From Brachypodius melanocephalos (lineage: Eukaryota; Chordata; Aves; Passeriformes; Pycnonotidae): 64,000 nt of DNA. The stretch covers positions 6,700,935 to 6,764,934 of the forward strand of contig VZSR01003807.1 of the NCBI GenBank assembly GCA_013398615.1, read 5' to 3'. The notes under the pieces are model-generated. The model worked only from the letters and a program-made list of their open reading frames with translations. It was not told the origin of the DNA and did not search any database. Below are positions 13,871 through 25,421 of this stretch, piece by piece; position 1 is the stretch's first letter; every line of letters starts with the position of its first letter. Both the position numbers and the translations under genes were made by a program.

Positions 13871-16800
13871 TGATTTCTCAAAATTATAAAACAAGGCCAG
13901 GGTAAATTCCATGAAACACAACAGTACTTAGAACAAAACAGGTTTGGTAACACACCTTGAACCACAACAAAAAAAGTCAGATATTGTTGTATTCGTGTTT
14001 CACTTCTGGTTTGTGCATTTCACACATAACTACAAGGAGAATTTCTACTCCTCCTTTTGCAATAACTGGAAATTTTATCCCAGAGAAGGTGCTGTAAACT
14101 TAATCTGGTGTGGCTGAGATGCAGACTGCTTATGGTGATGTCTAATCCAAAGCTGTAAGCAGAGAAGTTAAATTAACAGCTTCACTTTTCATTTATTCTG
14201 TGTTTCAAGGGACATTTCACATGTGAACTACCCTCAACTCACTAGTCTTCAAGGGATTGCATTTGCATAGATTTCTTATCTTTTCTATTCTTTTTATTGC
14301 TATTCTGCAGAAGTAGCATAGCTGGTTACACAAAATCACTGCTCTCAAGAGGTAACAACATCCAAACCAGGGAGACAAATACGAGAAAGAATAAAGACTA
14401 TAAGAAGGATGAAAAAAAAAATAGGGCGGAGGAGGTGCTCAAGGAAAATAAAATGAAGCACGTGGGGCAAAGTGAATGGAGAAAGGGTGCTATAAGGACT
14501 TTTATTCTGACTACTGAAGAGAGAAAATTTTGTGAAGCTTTGAAAAGATGCATGGGTGGAGTAAAATGAGGAAGGCAGGAGTGCATAGGCTGAGCTACTA
14601 AGGAATGGGATGAAAGGGGAAGATGACAGCAACTAGTAAGAAGAACAGCCTAGACAACAAACGTGGCATCATGGAAGGAGAGTCAGTAGAGAAAATACAG
14701 GGTCCTCTGTAACTTCATGTCTACTGTAACAAGGCAGTACAGAGGCAATATCTGAGGGCTAGATGTGATGAACCTAGAGCAATGCAGCTTCCTCAGATAT
14801 TTTATCCTCTATCTGCTCTGGGAAAAAGGCTGACAAATCCAGCACTGGTGATCAAAGCCTTTCATCTGCCACTTAACTGCTCTGACAGTGGTGGAAATAA
14901 AAGTCTAATGCTCAAACCTGGAGATAAATAATCCATAACATTCCCCATTTGGAAAATACCCTGCCACTCAACATAACTGCATCTGTGTTGATCTGAAGCT
15001 GCTGGTAAGAGAAAGGGTACAAAGATTGATACGCTTGTTTCAAGAAACATCTTTCTTTTGCGTAACCCCTTTCTGCAGGCTTATAAGTTCTTGCTCAAAA
15101 GAATTTACCATGTTCTGTAGGTAAAGAACCAGGATAAGAAACAGATCCAAGGCTTCTGTAAGCCTTGCTCACCTGTCCAGTCCTGAGATGAGCAACAGCA
15201 GGTAAGACCAGGAAAAGCAGTGTGATTCATTCACAATGTAAATTCATTCACATGGTGAATTTGATTTTCTAAGTATGAAGCATAAGATGAGTTTTGCATA
15301 CTCTTACTATAGATACTGAACTCTACCATGGCCAGAGACACAGACAATGAATAGGCTCCTTAAAAACGTCTAATAGGCCATTCTTAATAAAAGGAGCTAT
15401 TAAAATTACATTAAAAACTTGGGACTTGTACTTGTTCACAAGAAGTCTGCATTTTGTTTTCCTTCCACCGTTCAAACAGCCTAAAGAGCAATTTATGTAA
15501 GACATTCTTTTAGATTTCCAAATCTCCTTTGGTGTTTCTATTAGGTGTGAACTAAAAAAAATGTGCCACTTCCCTCCAGTTAAAAAGGTGAGACAAAACA
15601 CAGCTCATTTTGTATCATTCCATTTTGGGTGGGTTTGGACTATGAATAATCTATGTGCTATGGGGTCAGCATTTCTGTGTTATAAATGTTACATTACATA
15701 ATGTATTGCCATGATAGGATATGCATTTATATGAAAAAGGAAATAGATAAACACTGCCACCAAATTTTTAGGATTTACTCATTGACAAAATATCTCTTCC
15801 TGCCAATAAATAAAGTTGCTAACTTTCAAGGTGTCCCTGAGGTAAAAGATCAATTACAAGGAATTGCATTAACAGTAAGAACTAGCATGGCACTGTCTAA
15901 TGTGTAAGATTAAATTCAGATTTTTTTTTAAGACAGAAATTGTTAGGCCTCAGCTCATGGCAAACTTGTGATCTCATACAGAAAATATTCCTGTTTTCAG
16001 GACTGATAGAGGGCGGAAAGGACTGTGGTCATAAAATGATAAAGGGAAATAGGTATAACAAAAAATACAAAAAACATGTCCTAGAGATCATGAAAAAGAT
16101 GCAAGAACACTAGCTTTTTAAGAGAGTCCCTAAATTTATAGGTAGAGATTTGAAAAGTGCTGTGATAATCTCTAAAGAAAGCTTTCATACTTGAAGAGCC
16201 GCTACTGTGCAACCAGAAGTATTCTTTCAAAGGAATCATCTCACAGTATGTCAATGATAATGAATTATAAAACATTCTTCAGTGCTGAGAGAAGAATTCA
16301 AAATTCAACAGAGAAGAATTTAAAAAGCCATTTATGTGAAAAGCTGAAAGGGAAACAACAGGTAATCTGCTATAAACCAAATGGTGATGTCTTGCCCTAA
16401 CTATACCCCTTTTACTGTCAACAAAGGCCACTATAGAATAGTGCTTGTTTTAGAAATCTAAATAGTTTCAATCAGAAGAATCTCAATGGATCACTAAGAA
16501 GAGAAAATCAATTGTGTTTGCACTATTTAGGGAAAACAATAATATTTCCTGTTGCATGTAGCATGGATAGAGAGGAAAACACAGAGTGTTTCCCACCATA
16601 CTTTGCTATGCTTCCCGTTAAAGTGGCTCCTGGCAAAATGCCCATCTCCTTCAACCTCAGACCTCAAATGTTTGGTATCACTCACTCAGATAAAACATCT
16701 TCCTGCTTTCCTCTCCATTTGCTGACTGAATTGTGGTCAGGAAGGTATTTCTATTTTTTGTAATTTTAAAGAGCTGAAGAAATGCATTTAGGATGCAAAC

Positions 16801-18593
16801 CCGAGGGATACTCGTGCCCTTCCACTGCTCCAAATGAAGCTGTAATATAGTAGATACCTTCTGTATTCTTAGATTTTTCACTGAACTTCTGCAGTTTATT
16901 CTTAAACGTTACCAGTTTTAATTCCTTCTGTCATCTTACGAAGCTGGACTAAGACAGGGCCAACTTCAATTTTGTTCTTTTGCTCCTAGGTGTCTTCAGG
17001 TGTATAAAGCACTCTAAGAAAAACTTCAACTTTTCCATTACTTTCTTTTTCAATTCTTTCTTTTCTCTTTTCTCATTAGTTTCATCTTGGAGCTTGCAAA
17101 GTCCCAGAACAACCTACTGCAGTGGCAGTCAGAACCTTGACTGTGGCTCACCACTTCTCCTGCATTACCTATAATGAAAAGGTCAAAACTGCTATTCAAA
17201 ATCTCTTTGACCTTGTGCTTCATCAAACCAAGCCTGCATTATGGCCAGTGACCATGACAGATTCATAGGAGAAGAGTGCACTGGTGAGTGAAGATGTTTC
17301 TGGCAAGAAGCAGCAACCATTCTAGCTCTAACTCTTAACAGATTATAACTTTTTTTTTTTGTGCCTTGCCATGACCAGTTGTGCTATGTTACTGTGGTTT
17401 TTTTCAGTTATTACTTATTATCATGAATTATGTTGCACTATTACAGGATTCTGGTCCACACAGACAGTTCAGGGCTCAAATAAGAACAAATATCTTACTG
17501 TCTTGCATCACTTTTACTCTTTGCAGCCACAAGAGTGCATCACCTGTTTTTCTTTACTCCAGCTTAGTCTTCTAGTGACCTACTCACCCAACCTTCTAAC
17601 ATTTCACTCCTTACCCCTGTAAGCAAGCAATGACCAAACCTCCTCCTTTTCTTTTTTTCCACCTGACAATTGCAGTGAGAGGTCCTAGCTCCTGGGGCAC
17701 CTCCTCCTGATGCTAATGGACTCCTTATTGCCACTTTTTGCCCTGAAGTTAAAGCTTCTTCCTTGAATGCATTTCCCTTTGCCTCAAAAAACCCAAAATC
17801 CAAATCAAACCCACAAGAGCAGAAAAACTGAGCAGGGAGCTCTGAAAAAGGCAGTCCTACCACCAAAATTTACATTCACCTTTCTTTCCTCGTAATGTCC
17901 TTTTCTACCTTCAGACCAAAATTTCAGCTAGAAAACTTGATGGCTACTTAGCTTCTGTAACAACTGTTTACCCCAGCCAAAATGTAAAACACTGAAAAGA
18001 ATGTATTTAATTCATTTATTTACATGTTTTTAACAACATGTGTTCCATGTCTAAATACACTCTGTCATTCAGTCAGGGAAAGCTTCACGAGATACTTCAT
18101 ATTTCCATGTTACCAAATGCAAGTGTAGAGTTGATGCGATTCTTGGTCTTACTCCATTTCCACTGTTTAAAGGAAATTTGAGGAACATTAACATTTCTTA
18201 GCAAATTAAGATGACTGCTACAAAACATCTGTATATATTTCAAGAGCAAAGGTGTGAGTTCACAGGTAACACCTGCAATTCAACAGCCACAAGAAAACTA
18301 ATCCACTAAGGCTAAACATAACTCAGTTTAAAGGAGGAAAACCAAACAAAGCTACCAAGCCCCTCAAAATGCTCATCCAGCCTAGCATTAAGCTAGTCTT
18401 GTTGCTAACTTAAGAGACTACTCAAAGAAAAAGGGAGACAATTTTTCTGCTATTGTCTATCCTACAAACGAAACATTATCCAAACTAATTATGGAGTCAA
18501 AAAACAGCAATCAAGAAAAATAAATTTGAATTTTGGTAGAGGGTCAGTAGCTTAGTTCCTTTTTAGAGTATCATTCTGATGTGAAGTAACCAA

Positions 18594-18665
18594 AATATAT
18601 AATTTTTAAAATATAAATAGAATTATATTATCATTTATTTTATATAAAAATGTATAATATAAAAA
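18594..18665. repeat. AT-rich low-complexity tract
   Basis: Nearly pure A/T with repeated TATA and TTTA motifs. Confidence 0.8.
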
Positions 18666-18840
18666 CAAAAAGGTGTCAAAAAACATTGGGTTAAGATGCA
18701 CATTCCTACTCCCTTCCTATTGAACCATGTTTAAAATATTTGAATTTTTTAACCTGCAAGTGAAAAAGAAAAGATTTGCTAACTTTGAAGATGCCTACCT
18801 GGAAGATGAGACATTGCTATTCCCATTGCTACACCAGGAA

Positions 18841-18860
18841 CTGTTCACATATGTGAACAG
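18841..18860. other. Perfect 20-base palindrome
   Basis: CTGTTCACATATGTGAACAG is identical to its own reverse complement. It contains the E-box CATATG flanked by GTTCAC/GTGAAC half-sites. Confidence 0.75.
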
Positions 18861-19961
18861 GGTTGATCAACAGATAACATTAAGTTAGAATATTAAATTG
18901 CAGAGCACTGTGCTTCAAGATAAGAGATAAGAGTTCAAGTCTCCTCAGGCAGAGGGAAGAACCAAACTTTGGTTTTCTACAGCACTGGATCAAACCACCA
19001 CCTCCTCCTACTTTGCACACCATGCCCTTCATTTCTCATGCTTTCCCACAGGTGTTCAAAATTAAGGATCTCCTTTAGGGTTTAACAAGAGCATTTTTTT
19101 TCAGTCATCACTAATTGACATCATGCCAGTGAAATTAACCCGTTATAAAAATCAAGATTCTCTTCCACAGCACCTCAGCATTTCTACGATCGCTGCCATA
19201 CGTCAGACAATGATTTCAAGCAGAGGCAGGATGGCAGGAAGGAGAGATGGCTGGCAGTCAGCTACTGACCAAGAGAGCTGGACTCTTCATCAGGCCTCAA
19301 CATTCCAGCCACAAAGGGAAGTTGCTAGACCAGGAACACTGTAGGAGTCTGGCATAGTTTTGAAGAACATCTGAAATTTGTTTTTTCGAAGTGCAGTCTA
19401 ATGGACTGGGTTTGAGGCTTGAGCTGCAGGCCATCCATAGTGTCTGCCACCCACTGGCCATGAACTGCTTCCCCTGCCACGATTTGTTTATAGCTGCACC
19501 ACTGTGTGTTATTAAGCTGTTCTGAACTTACTATAAATTTCAGGTTACCCTGTTGAGAATTTAGCTACAGAGGAGGAATTAGGGAGGTACATAGGTAAAT
19601 CTTCATCAGCAACTGAATCTCAGGAAGGCGAGGCCTAAACAGGGATAAAAGTACTAAAATTACAGCTTCAAAGGACGAAACAAAGGCTAATTAATGCTTT
19701 TAAAGGGTTTTGAGGGTGGAAAGTGCTACACAAAGGAGAAATAAAACTATTTGGTGAGCTTCTGTGTAGGCTAGCAGCTGAAGGCTCCAATTGAGTAGCT
19801 TTCAACAGTTAACCACATGAACAAAATAAAGCTATGACTGACTTCCTTCTTACTTCTCATTTGTGTGACTTTCAGCATCTGGCACATGCTTCAAAACTTT
19901 GAAATCTCTCTCTTTTGTCAAAACAGACTTAATTACAGCTTAATCCCTGCTGGGCTACCAT

Positions 19962-20124
19962 GACCCTGAGATTAGCTCAGTTGGTTAAAGCCTGGCGCCA
20001 AAATCAAAAAAAATTCCGCAAGGTTGTGGGATCAATCCTTGTATGGACTGTTCACTTAAGAGTTGGACTTGATGATCCTTGTGGATCTCTTCCAACTCAG
20101 AAGACACTTATTCTGTGATCTGTG
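19962..20124 (+). mobile_element. tRNA-Ile-derived SINE with CR1 tail (TguSINE1-like)
   Basis: The 5' part resembles tRNA-Ile: the A box TTAGCTCAGTTGGTTAAAGC is at 19972-19991 and the B box GGATCAATCC (for GGTTCGATCC) at 20029-20038, with GTATGGAC matching the acceptor side. The 3' part, AGTTGGACTTGATGATCCTT onward to TTCCAACTCAG and ATTCTGTGATCTGTG, is a CR1 3' tail. An A-rich insert (AATCAAAAAAAATTC) disrupts the anticodon region, so this is not a functional tRNA. The tRNA-Ile plus CR1 architecture is that of TguSINE1, known from passerine birds, and such elements are mobilised in trans by CR1. Confidence 0.88.
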
Positions 20125-21581
20125 GACACACCAAGACACAAAACTGTCAGAAGCCTGAATTGTGTGCCCCTGGGAAGGGAAGGGGAGATAGGACTTCTTA
20201 CAAGTACTGTTTATCAGCCTTAAAGAAAGCTTACGAATTCTGATTTTTTCTTTTGTTACCTTTTTTATCTTCTAATTTATCTGGATGTCTTGTGAATAAA
20301 GCCTTATGCAATAAAAAGCTTGTTTATTTTTCCACATCTATAACCACTGGTTCATAATTATGCTATTTCTATCATCTTTACAGCCTTAAATGCACCTGGG
20401 CACACAATTCTACTGCCACTAGTTTCACATGAATTGTAAACCAAACAATTGTAACTGTGGCCTTATCAGGAACTTCAACAGCAACATGCAAAAGACACTG
20501 ACATAAACAAGAAATTACCAGTATGAGTTTCATAACGAGCTGATGAATTCCAAATTTTGCTAATAATTTCAAGTCTTTCTTCTTTAATTAGTTTCTAATC
20601 CATGACTGATTTTATTCATCATGCCCACAAGCATTGCAAGAAATTAATCCCTCTGATAAGGAACTGAAATGGAATTCTTTTGAACATATTACCCGTCCAT
20701 TTTCATATATATGTTTTTACAGGATTATTGCCTTTCCCAACTCCATTTGCTTGAGCAACCAAAGAAGACTTAGAATCAGGGAAAATCTGGATGTAGTAAT
20801 CCCAGATTACTTTGTTCCCTTATGTAAAATAAAACTGCAATCTAAACCATTGGGGAAAACCTAAAAATATAAATCAAGAGGGATATGACATATGGGAGTC
20901 AGGAAGAGGGATTTCCAGCTGATAACCATTCCTTTTCATTATTTTGTGGAAAACAGATTGATCATTCACCAAAGAAATCATGTCTCTTCAAACTGCTTGA
21001 GTTCCCCTTCAAACACAAAATTCACAGAGCATCTTGTTTGAAATGGAGCATTTCTCTGTGTGCTTCAGGCAACACTGCTGAAACAGGAAACCCACACAAC
21101 ACTGAGAGAAGATGAAGTATGGAAAGATCAAAAGAGAGTGGCTGTGGAGCATCAGAACCTACATCATGAAGAGCAGGGGCCAGGCCAGCAGAAGAGAAAA
21201 AAAAAGAATCAGTCCCTTTGAATTCACAGATGGAGGCCTGCCTTCCTCTGGGCATCTCTGTTGGAAGAGCGTCCTTCTGCTGCAGAGAAACAGACATTCC
21301 AAAGCACATCCAGATGTGCACCCACACTCACGATGTGTTTCTCATTCTCCTTGCAACATGCTCTTGATTTATTATTGATTAAGACCTGTTTGTTTTCTCT
21401 AATGACCTGCAAGGCTGTTATTGTTCTTAGAAGTGAGATTTTTCAACTAACCTGAAGATATCTATCTTGAGCAATATCCTTACTATTTCTTTAGGACACA
21501 CAGTGGTGTTTCCCTACTCGAGGACTTAAAAGAAGCACAAGCAAGTACTACAATTAGTTGACATTTGAAGATGCTGCCAGT

Positions 21582-21617
21582 TTCAACACACATAGATGTC
21601 TTCAACACACATAGATG
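21582..21617. repeat. 17-base direct duplication, period 19
   Basis: TTCAACACACATAGATG occurs twice, at 21582 and 21601, separated by TC. Probably local slippage. Confidence 0.85.
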
Positions 21618-23285
21618 GACTGGTGAGCAGTGGCTGTGGAGCCACAGGAGAGCACTGAGAGCTGCCTGGGACGTCAAGCTGACGCTACGCAAGGACAAAG
21701 AGGAGTAATCTTAACAAAAGACATTACACCTTTTAGGTTCATTTCTCTGTTGGTTTAGCTGCTACCACATTATGAAAGTCTGACACTCTTCTAACACAGC
21801 CAATACACGTTGCTGTCCTTCCCAGAGTAATGCCACTCAGCTGGGTATCTTGGAAATCTAGTAATATGTGAATGGCAAGTTGGGCTGCACATCACAGAAA
21901 CTGTTCACCACAGTTGAGTTGATTCTGTTTCTTGGTTTTGATTTTTCTGGTTGTTTTGTTGGGTTTTTCTTCCCACAGAGATGCACTTTCTTAAATGACA
22001 ATTTAATTTGCTCTCTTTTTAAAGAATTGTATCCATTGCAATGAAATTTACCAGCTGTACATTTCCAGTTTTGCTGTCACTTTTAAATTCTAAGAGGGAA
22101 AAGAGAAAAAAAATGCACAGAGGGAGCGAAAGTTAGTCAATCAATTACCCTTTCCCTCTGGTCCTCAGGCTCCAATGAGATTAAATCACAGAGTTAATAC
22201 AAATCTAGTCTGTCAGTTCTCCCAGATCTGTGCTGTTTCTGGGATAAAACAAGAGCACAGTAAGAATAGATTCAGCTGATCTAAGGTTCAAAGTAAAGTT
22301 CCTGTTGTATGTAAAGGGGCAAGAAAATGATCACAAATTATGTTGAAGATTAGGAATACCTAGAAAAGCACTTATAAAGCTAAAGAGAATTTCTCCTCTC
22401 CACAATTACCAGCCAGACTGCCAGAAGTGAGTTATCTTTTGTATTTATAACATAAATATTATTTTGTTTGTAACAGTATTACCAGCTCAGAAAAAAACAA
22501 TCAAAAAATAATTTGACAACCTGTTTTTCCTGTAACACTGACATTATCAAAAATACTTCAGAAGACCAGAAGTGTTAAACAGAAGATACTACTCCAAAAA
22601 GCAAGGATCCTCCCAAAGTATGAAAGGGAGATAGGGTCACCCAAACCATCACAGCTGCAAAGTCCACTGAGTGTCCAGCCTATAAATGAACAATTTTGCC
22701 TAAGGGATTATTCATAAATGGCCTTCCAACAAAAATAGTGGTGAGACTGCAGGAGATCATTAGCTTGCAGAAAGTGGAGAGATTTTTACTTAGTCTGCTA
22801 GTATTAAGTGAACTAAGAACTGTTTAAGAATGGTATTCACTTTGCTGCATACGGAACAAGCCTTGCTTTGTTTTCATGTGTAATGCTAGCTCTATATTTA
22901 AATGCCTTTGCTGCCTTGGTCTGTGATATGAGACACTAAAAATAGCCTGTCTGCTCCAGAATTTCCATTGTGTCTACCTTTGAAAAGCTCCATTAATGAT
23001 GAAAATGTCACTATGAATTTAACTTATGAAGATAAGCCCAAAATACTGAGAGACTGAGACTGCACACACAGCAAATCTCCATTAAATATTTTCTGTGGGA
23101 ATCTACTTTATGTACCTCATACTCAGGCTAAATCGCCCCTAGTTCAATCTATACTGAGGAAGAAAAACCCCCACAATGACGCTTGAAAGTCCACACCTTC
23201 TACTGCTACTTTTTCTTTCATGTATCTGCCCTGTAAGGCTGGGAAACTTCCAAAAAATTAGGAAATCTTATCTCTGTGTTCTCCA

Positions 23286-23288
<3 letters not shown>

Positions 23289-23328
<40 letters not shown>
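23289..23328. repeat. Uninterrupted run of 40 T
   Basis: Forty consecutive T residues followed by GTGGGGTGTGTGTGTG. On the minus strand this is a poly(A) run, but no AATAAA signal or recognisable gene body precedes it, so I treat it as a simple repeat. Confidence 0.9.
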
Positions 23329-23329
<1 letters not shown>

Positions 23330-24559
23330 TGGGGTGTGTGTGTGCTGTAGATACCTTTTAAATTAAACTCAGATGTTGTTTACACTTTGGAGAGCCTCTT
23401 GCAGCCAGCAAGACAAAACAAAACAATGGGATCCTATTCCACTGAGATACAGAGGTGTCCTGTCAGGACAAATGGTAACAGCAGCCAGGACTGAATTTGC
23501 AAAGCAGAGATGATAATTTCATAGCAGAATAAGCAGTCTGTTCTAGGATCCTGAAATAGTAATTACTGTAAGATGCAAAGAATGGTGGACATGACTACTG
23601 TCAGCTATAGAGTGGACACAGCCACACTCCACAAACACGTTCAGCATCCCAACTCCAGTTTTGATGGCTAACTCCCTTGAAGATTTTTTAAATATTCATT
23701 AATCACTGGCTGCAGCTGTTCTGGGTGTTTTAGGGTGCTTCAGCAAAGTCTGGCTAGTTTCTCATATAACCTGATGACATTGCCAACCAGTCTAAAGAGG
23801 AAAAATCACTATTACTCTATCACTTGAATTACTAATTACTTTTGCTGCTTTTCCTCCCCTTTTTCTTGCTGGACATAATATTTACATGTGATGACATTAC
23901 TTAGATGGTCAACTCCATCTGTAATCAAACAACTGGTCATTAAACATCTTTTAAAACCATGCACAGACAAGACTTAGGATGGATGTTGGAAGTAGGACAA
24001 GAAACTTATAATGGTTTTATGTTAAATTCTATTTTTTTAATGTTTCATTTCTATTTGCCTGTGTACATGTGCAGGTACTATAAAAACACATAGGATAAGG
24101 CAAGTTAATTTTTCTAAATACATGCATTGTACTTCACCACAGCATACAGAGAGAGATTCTGAACACTTCCCCTTCTACGCAATGAAATTATATTGCATGA
24201 ATGTGGGAATAAAGTATACTACTATGCCATTTTGCTTTTCAGTGGCATTAATTTTACATGATTTGCAAGACAAAAGATGGATGCAACTTCTCAGTGCCCC
24301 AACAGCAGCTGTCAGAGTCCATCAAAAAACCTCAAGCTGTTCTTTGACTTCAAGACCATCAGCTACAATACAGACCTCGGCAGCAGCAGTTAGCTGGCCA
24401 CTCACTGTCAGTGATAGATGAGACAACAGAATGCAGTTTGCTCTTTCATGGCTAAGTCAATGCTGTCCTGCCCTGCTGACAGGCAAGGCAAAGCTGCTTT
24501 TGTCAGTGAGCCAGGCAGATATGACCCCAGAGACACAAAGGAAGCAGGACATGGAATTG

Positions 24560-25421
24560 TTTGTGTTGTAACACATCTTGAAGATCATCCAGTTCCAACC
24601 TCACTGCAATGGGGTTGCTCAAAGCTCCTTCTGACCTGGCTTTAAACACTTCTAGGGATGGGGCACCTGAAACGTCTCTGTTCCAGTGGCTCACCCCATC
24701 ACTAAAAAGTGCCTTTCGAGCTCTCTTGTAGCTCACTTTAACTACTGGAAGGCTGCAGTGAGGTCCCCCTGGAACCTTTTCTTCTCCAGGCTGAACAAAC
24801 GCAGTTCTCTCGCACCTTTCCTGTGCTGGGGAACTGGAAGCAGAGCAGAGTAGAAGGGAAGAATCACCTCCCTTGACCTGCTGGCCACAATCCTTTTGAT
24901 GCAGCCCAGGATCTGGCTGGCTTTCTGGGCAGTGAGCACATAGTGCAAGTCATGTCAAATTCTTCATCCACCAACACCCCTAAGACCTTATCCCCAGGGC
25001 TCCTCTTCATTCATTCATTCTCCTCCCAGCCTGTACCTGTGCTCAGGATTGCCCCAACCCATGTGCTGGACCTTGCACTTGTCCCTTTTTGAATTTCATG
25101 AGGCTTCACAGGCCCATCTCTCAAGCCTGTACAGGTCCCTCTGGATTGCATCCCTTCCCTCCAGCATGCTGGCCTCTCCACTCAGCTTGGAGTCATCAAC
25201 AAACTTGCTGAGAGTGCACTTGATCCCACCCTCCCTGTCACCAGCAAAGATGTTAAACAGCATCAATCCAAATACTGATCCCTAAGGAACATCACTTGTC
25301 ACTGATCTCCATTTGGATACTGAGCCACTGGAGTGTGGCCACCCAGCCAATTCCTTATACACCTGAGTGGTTCATCCATCTAATTCACGTCTCTCTGGTT
25401 TAAAGACAAGGATGTCATATG
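24560..25421 (-). mobile_element. CR1 LINE, long 3' fragment, minus orientation
   Basis: Classic reverse-complement CR1 landmarks appear in order: AGATCATCCAGTTCCAACCT at 24583, GGCACCTGAAACGTCT near 24662, CTTCTCCAGGCTGAACAAAC near 24780, TGACCTGCTGGCCACAATCC near 24874, ATGCAGCCCAGGATCTGGCT near 24899, CAACAAACTTGCTGAGAGTG near 25198, and TGATCCCTAAGGAACATCAC near 25277. The 3' microsatellite end is worn away. It is 3'-side CR1 sequence without a usable frame, and the ORFs in it are chance frames. Confidence 0.92.

Larger units (their letters stand above)
13871..19961. other. Intronic stretch, no exon recognised
   Basis: AT-rich intron DNA. Bases 18594-18665 are almost purely A and T. A perfect 20-base palindrome lies at 18841-18860. 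No genes or further repeats recognised. Confidence 0.6.
20125..24559. other. Intronic stretch, no exon recognised
   Basis: Intron DNA containing only a small direct duplication (21582-21617) and a long T run (23289-23328). Confidence 0.6.

Noticed and set aside
19962..20050. Functional tRNA-Ile gene
   Set aside because: The anticodon region is disrupted by an A-rich insertion, and a CR1 tail follows, so it is the head of a SINE.
23176..23361. 61-codon frame containing a phenylalanine run
   Set aside because: The phenylalanines come from the 40-T homopolymer.
23289..23400. Processed pseudogene ending in poly(A) on the minus strand
   Set aside because: No polyadenylation signal or recognisable coding sequence precedes the A run.
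25049..25285. Open frame in the CR1 near 25.1 kb as a host exon
   Set aside because: The sequence is CR1 3' region in the opposite orientation; the frame is incidental.
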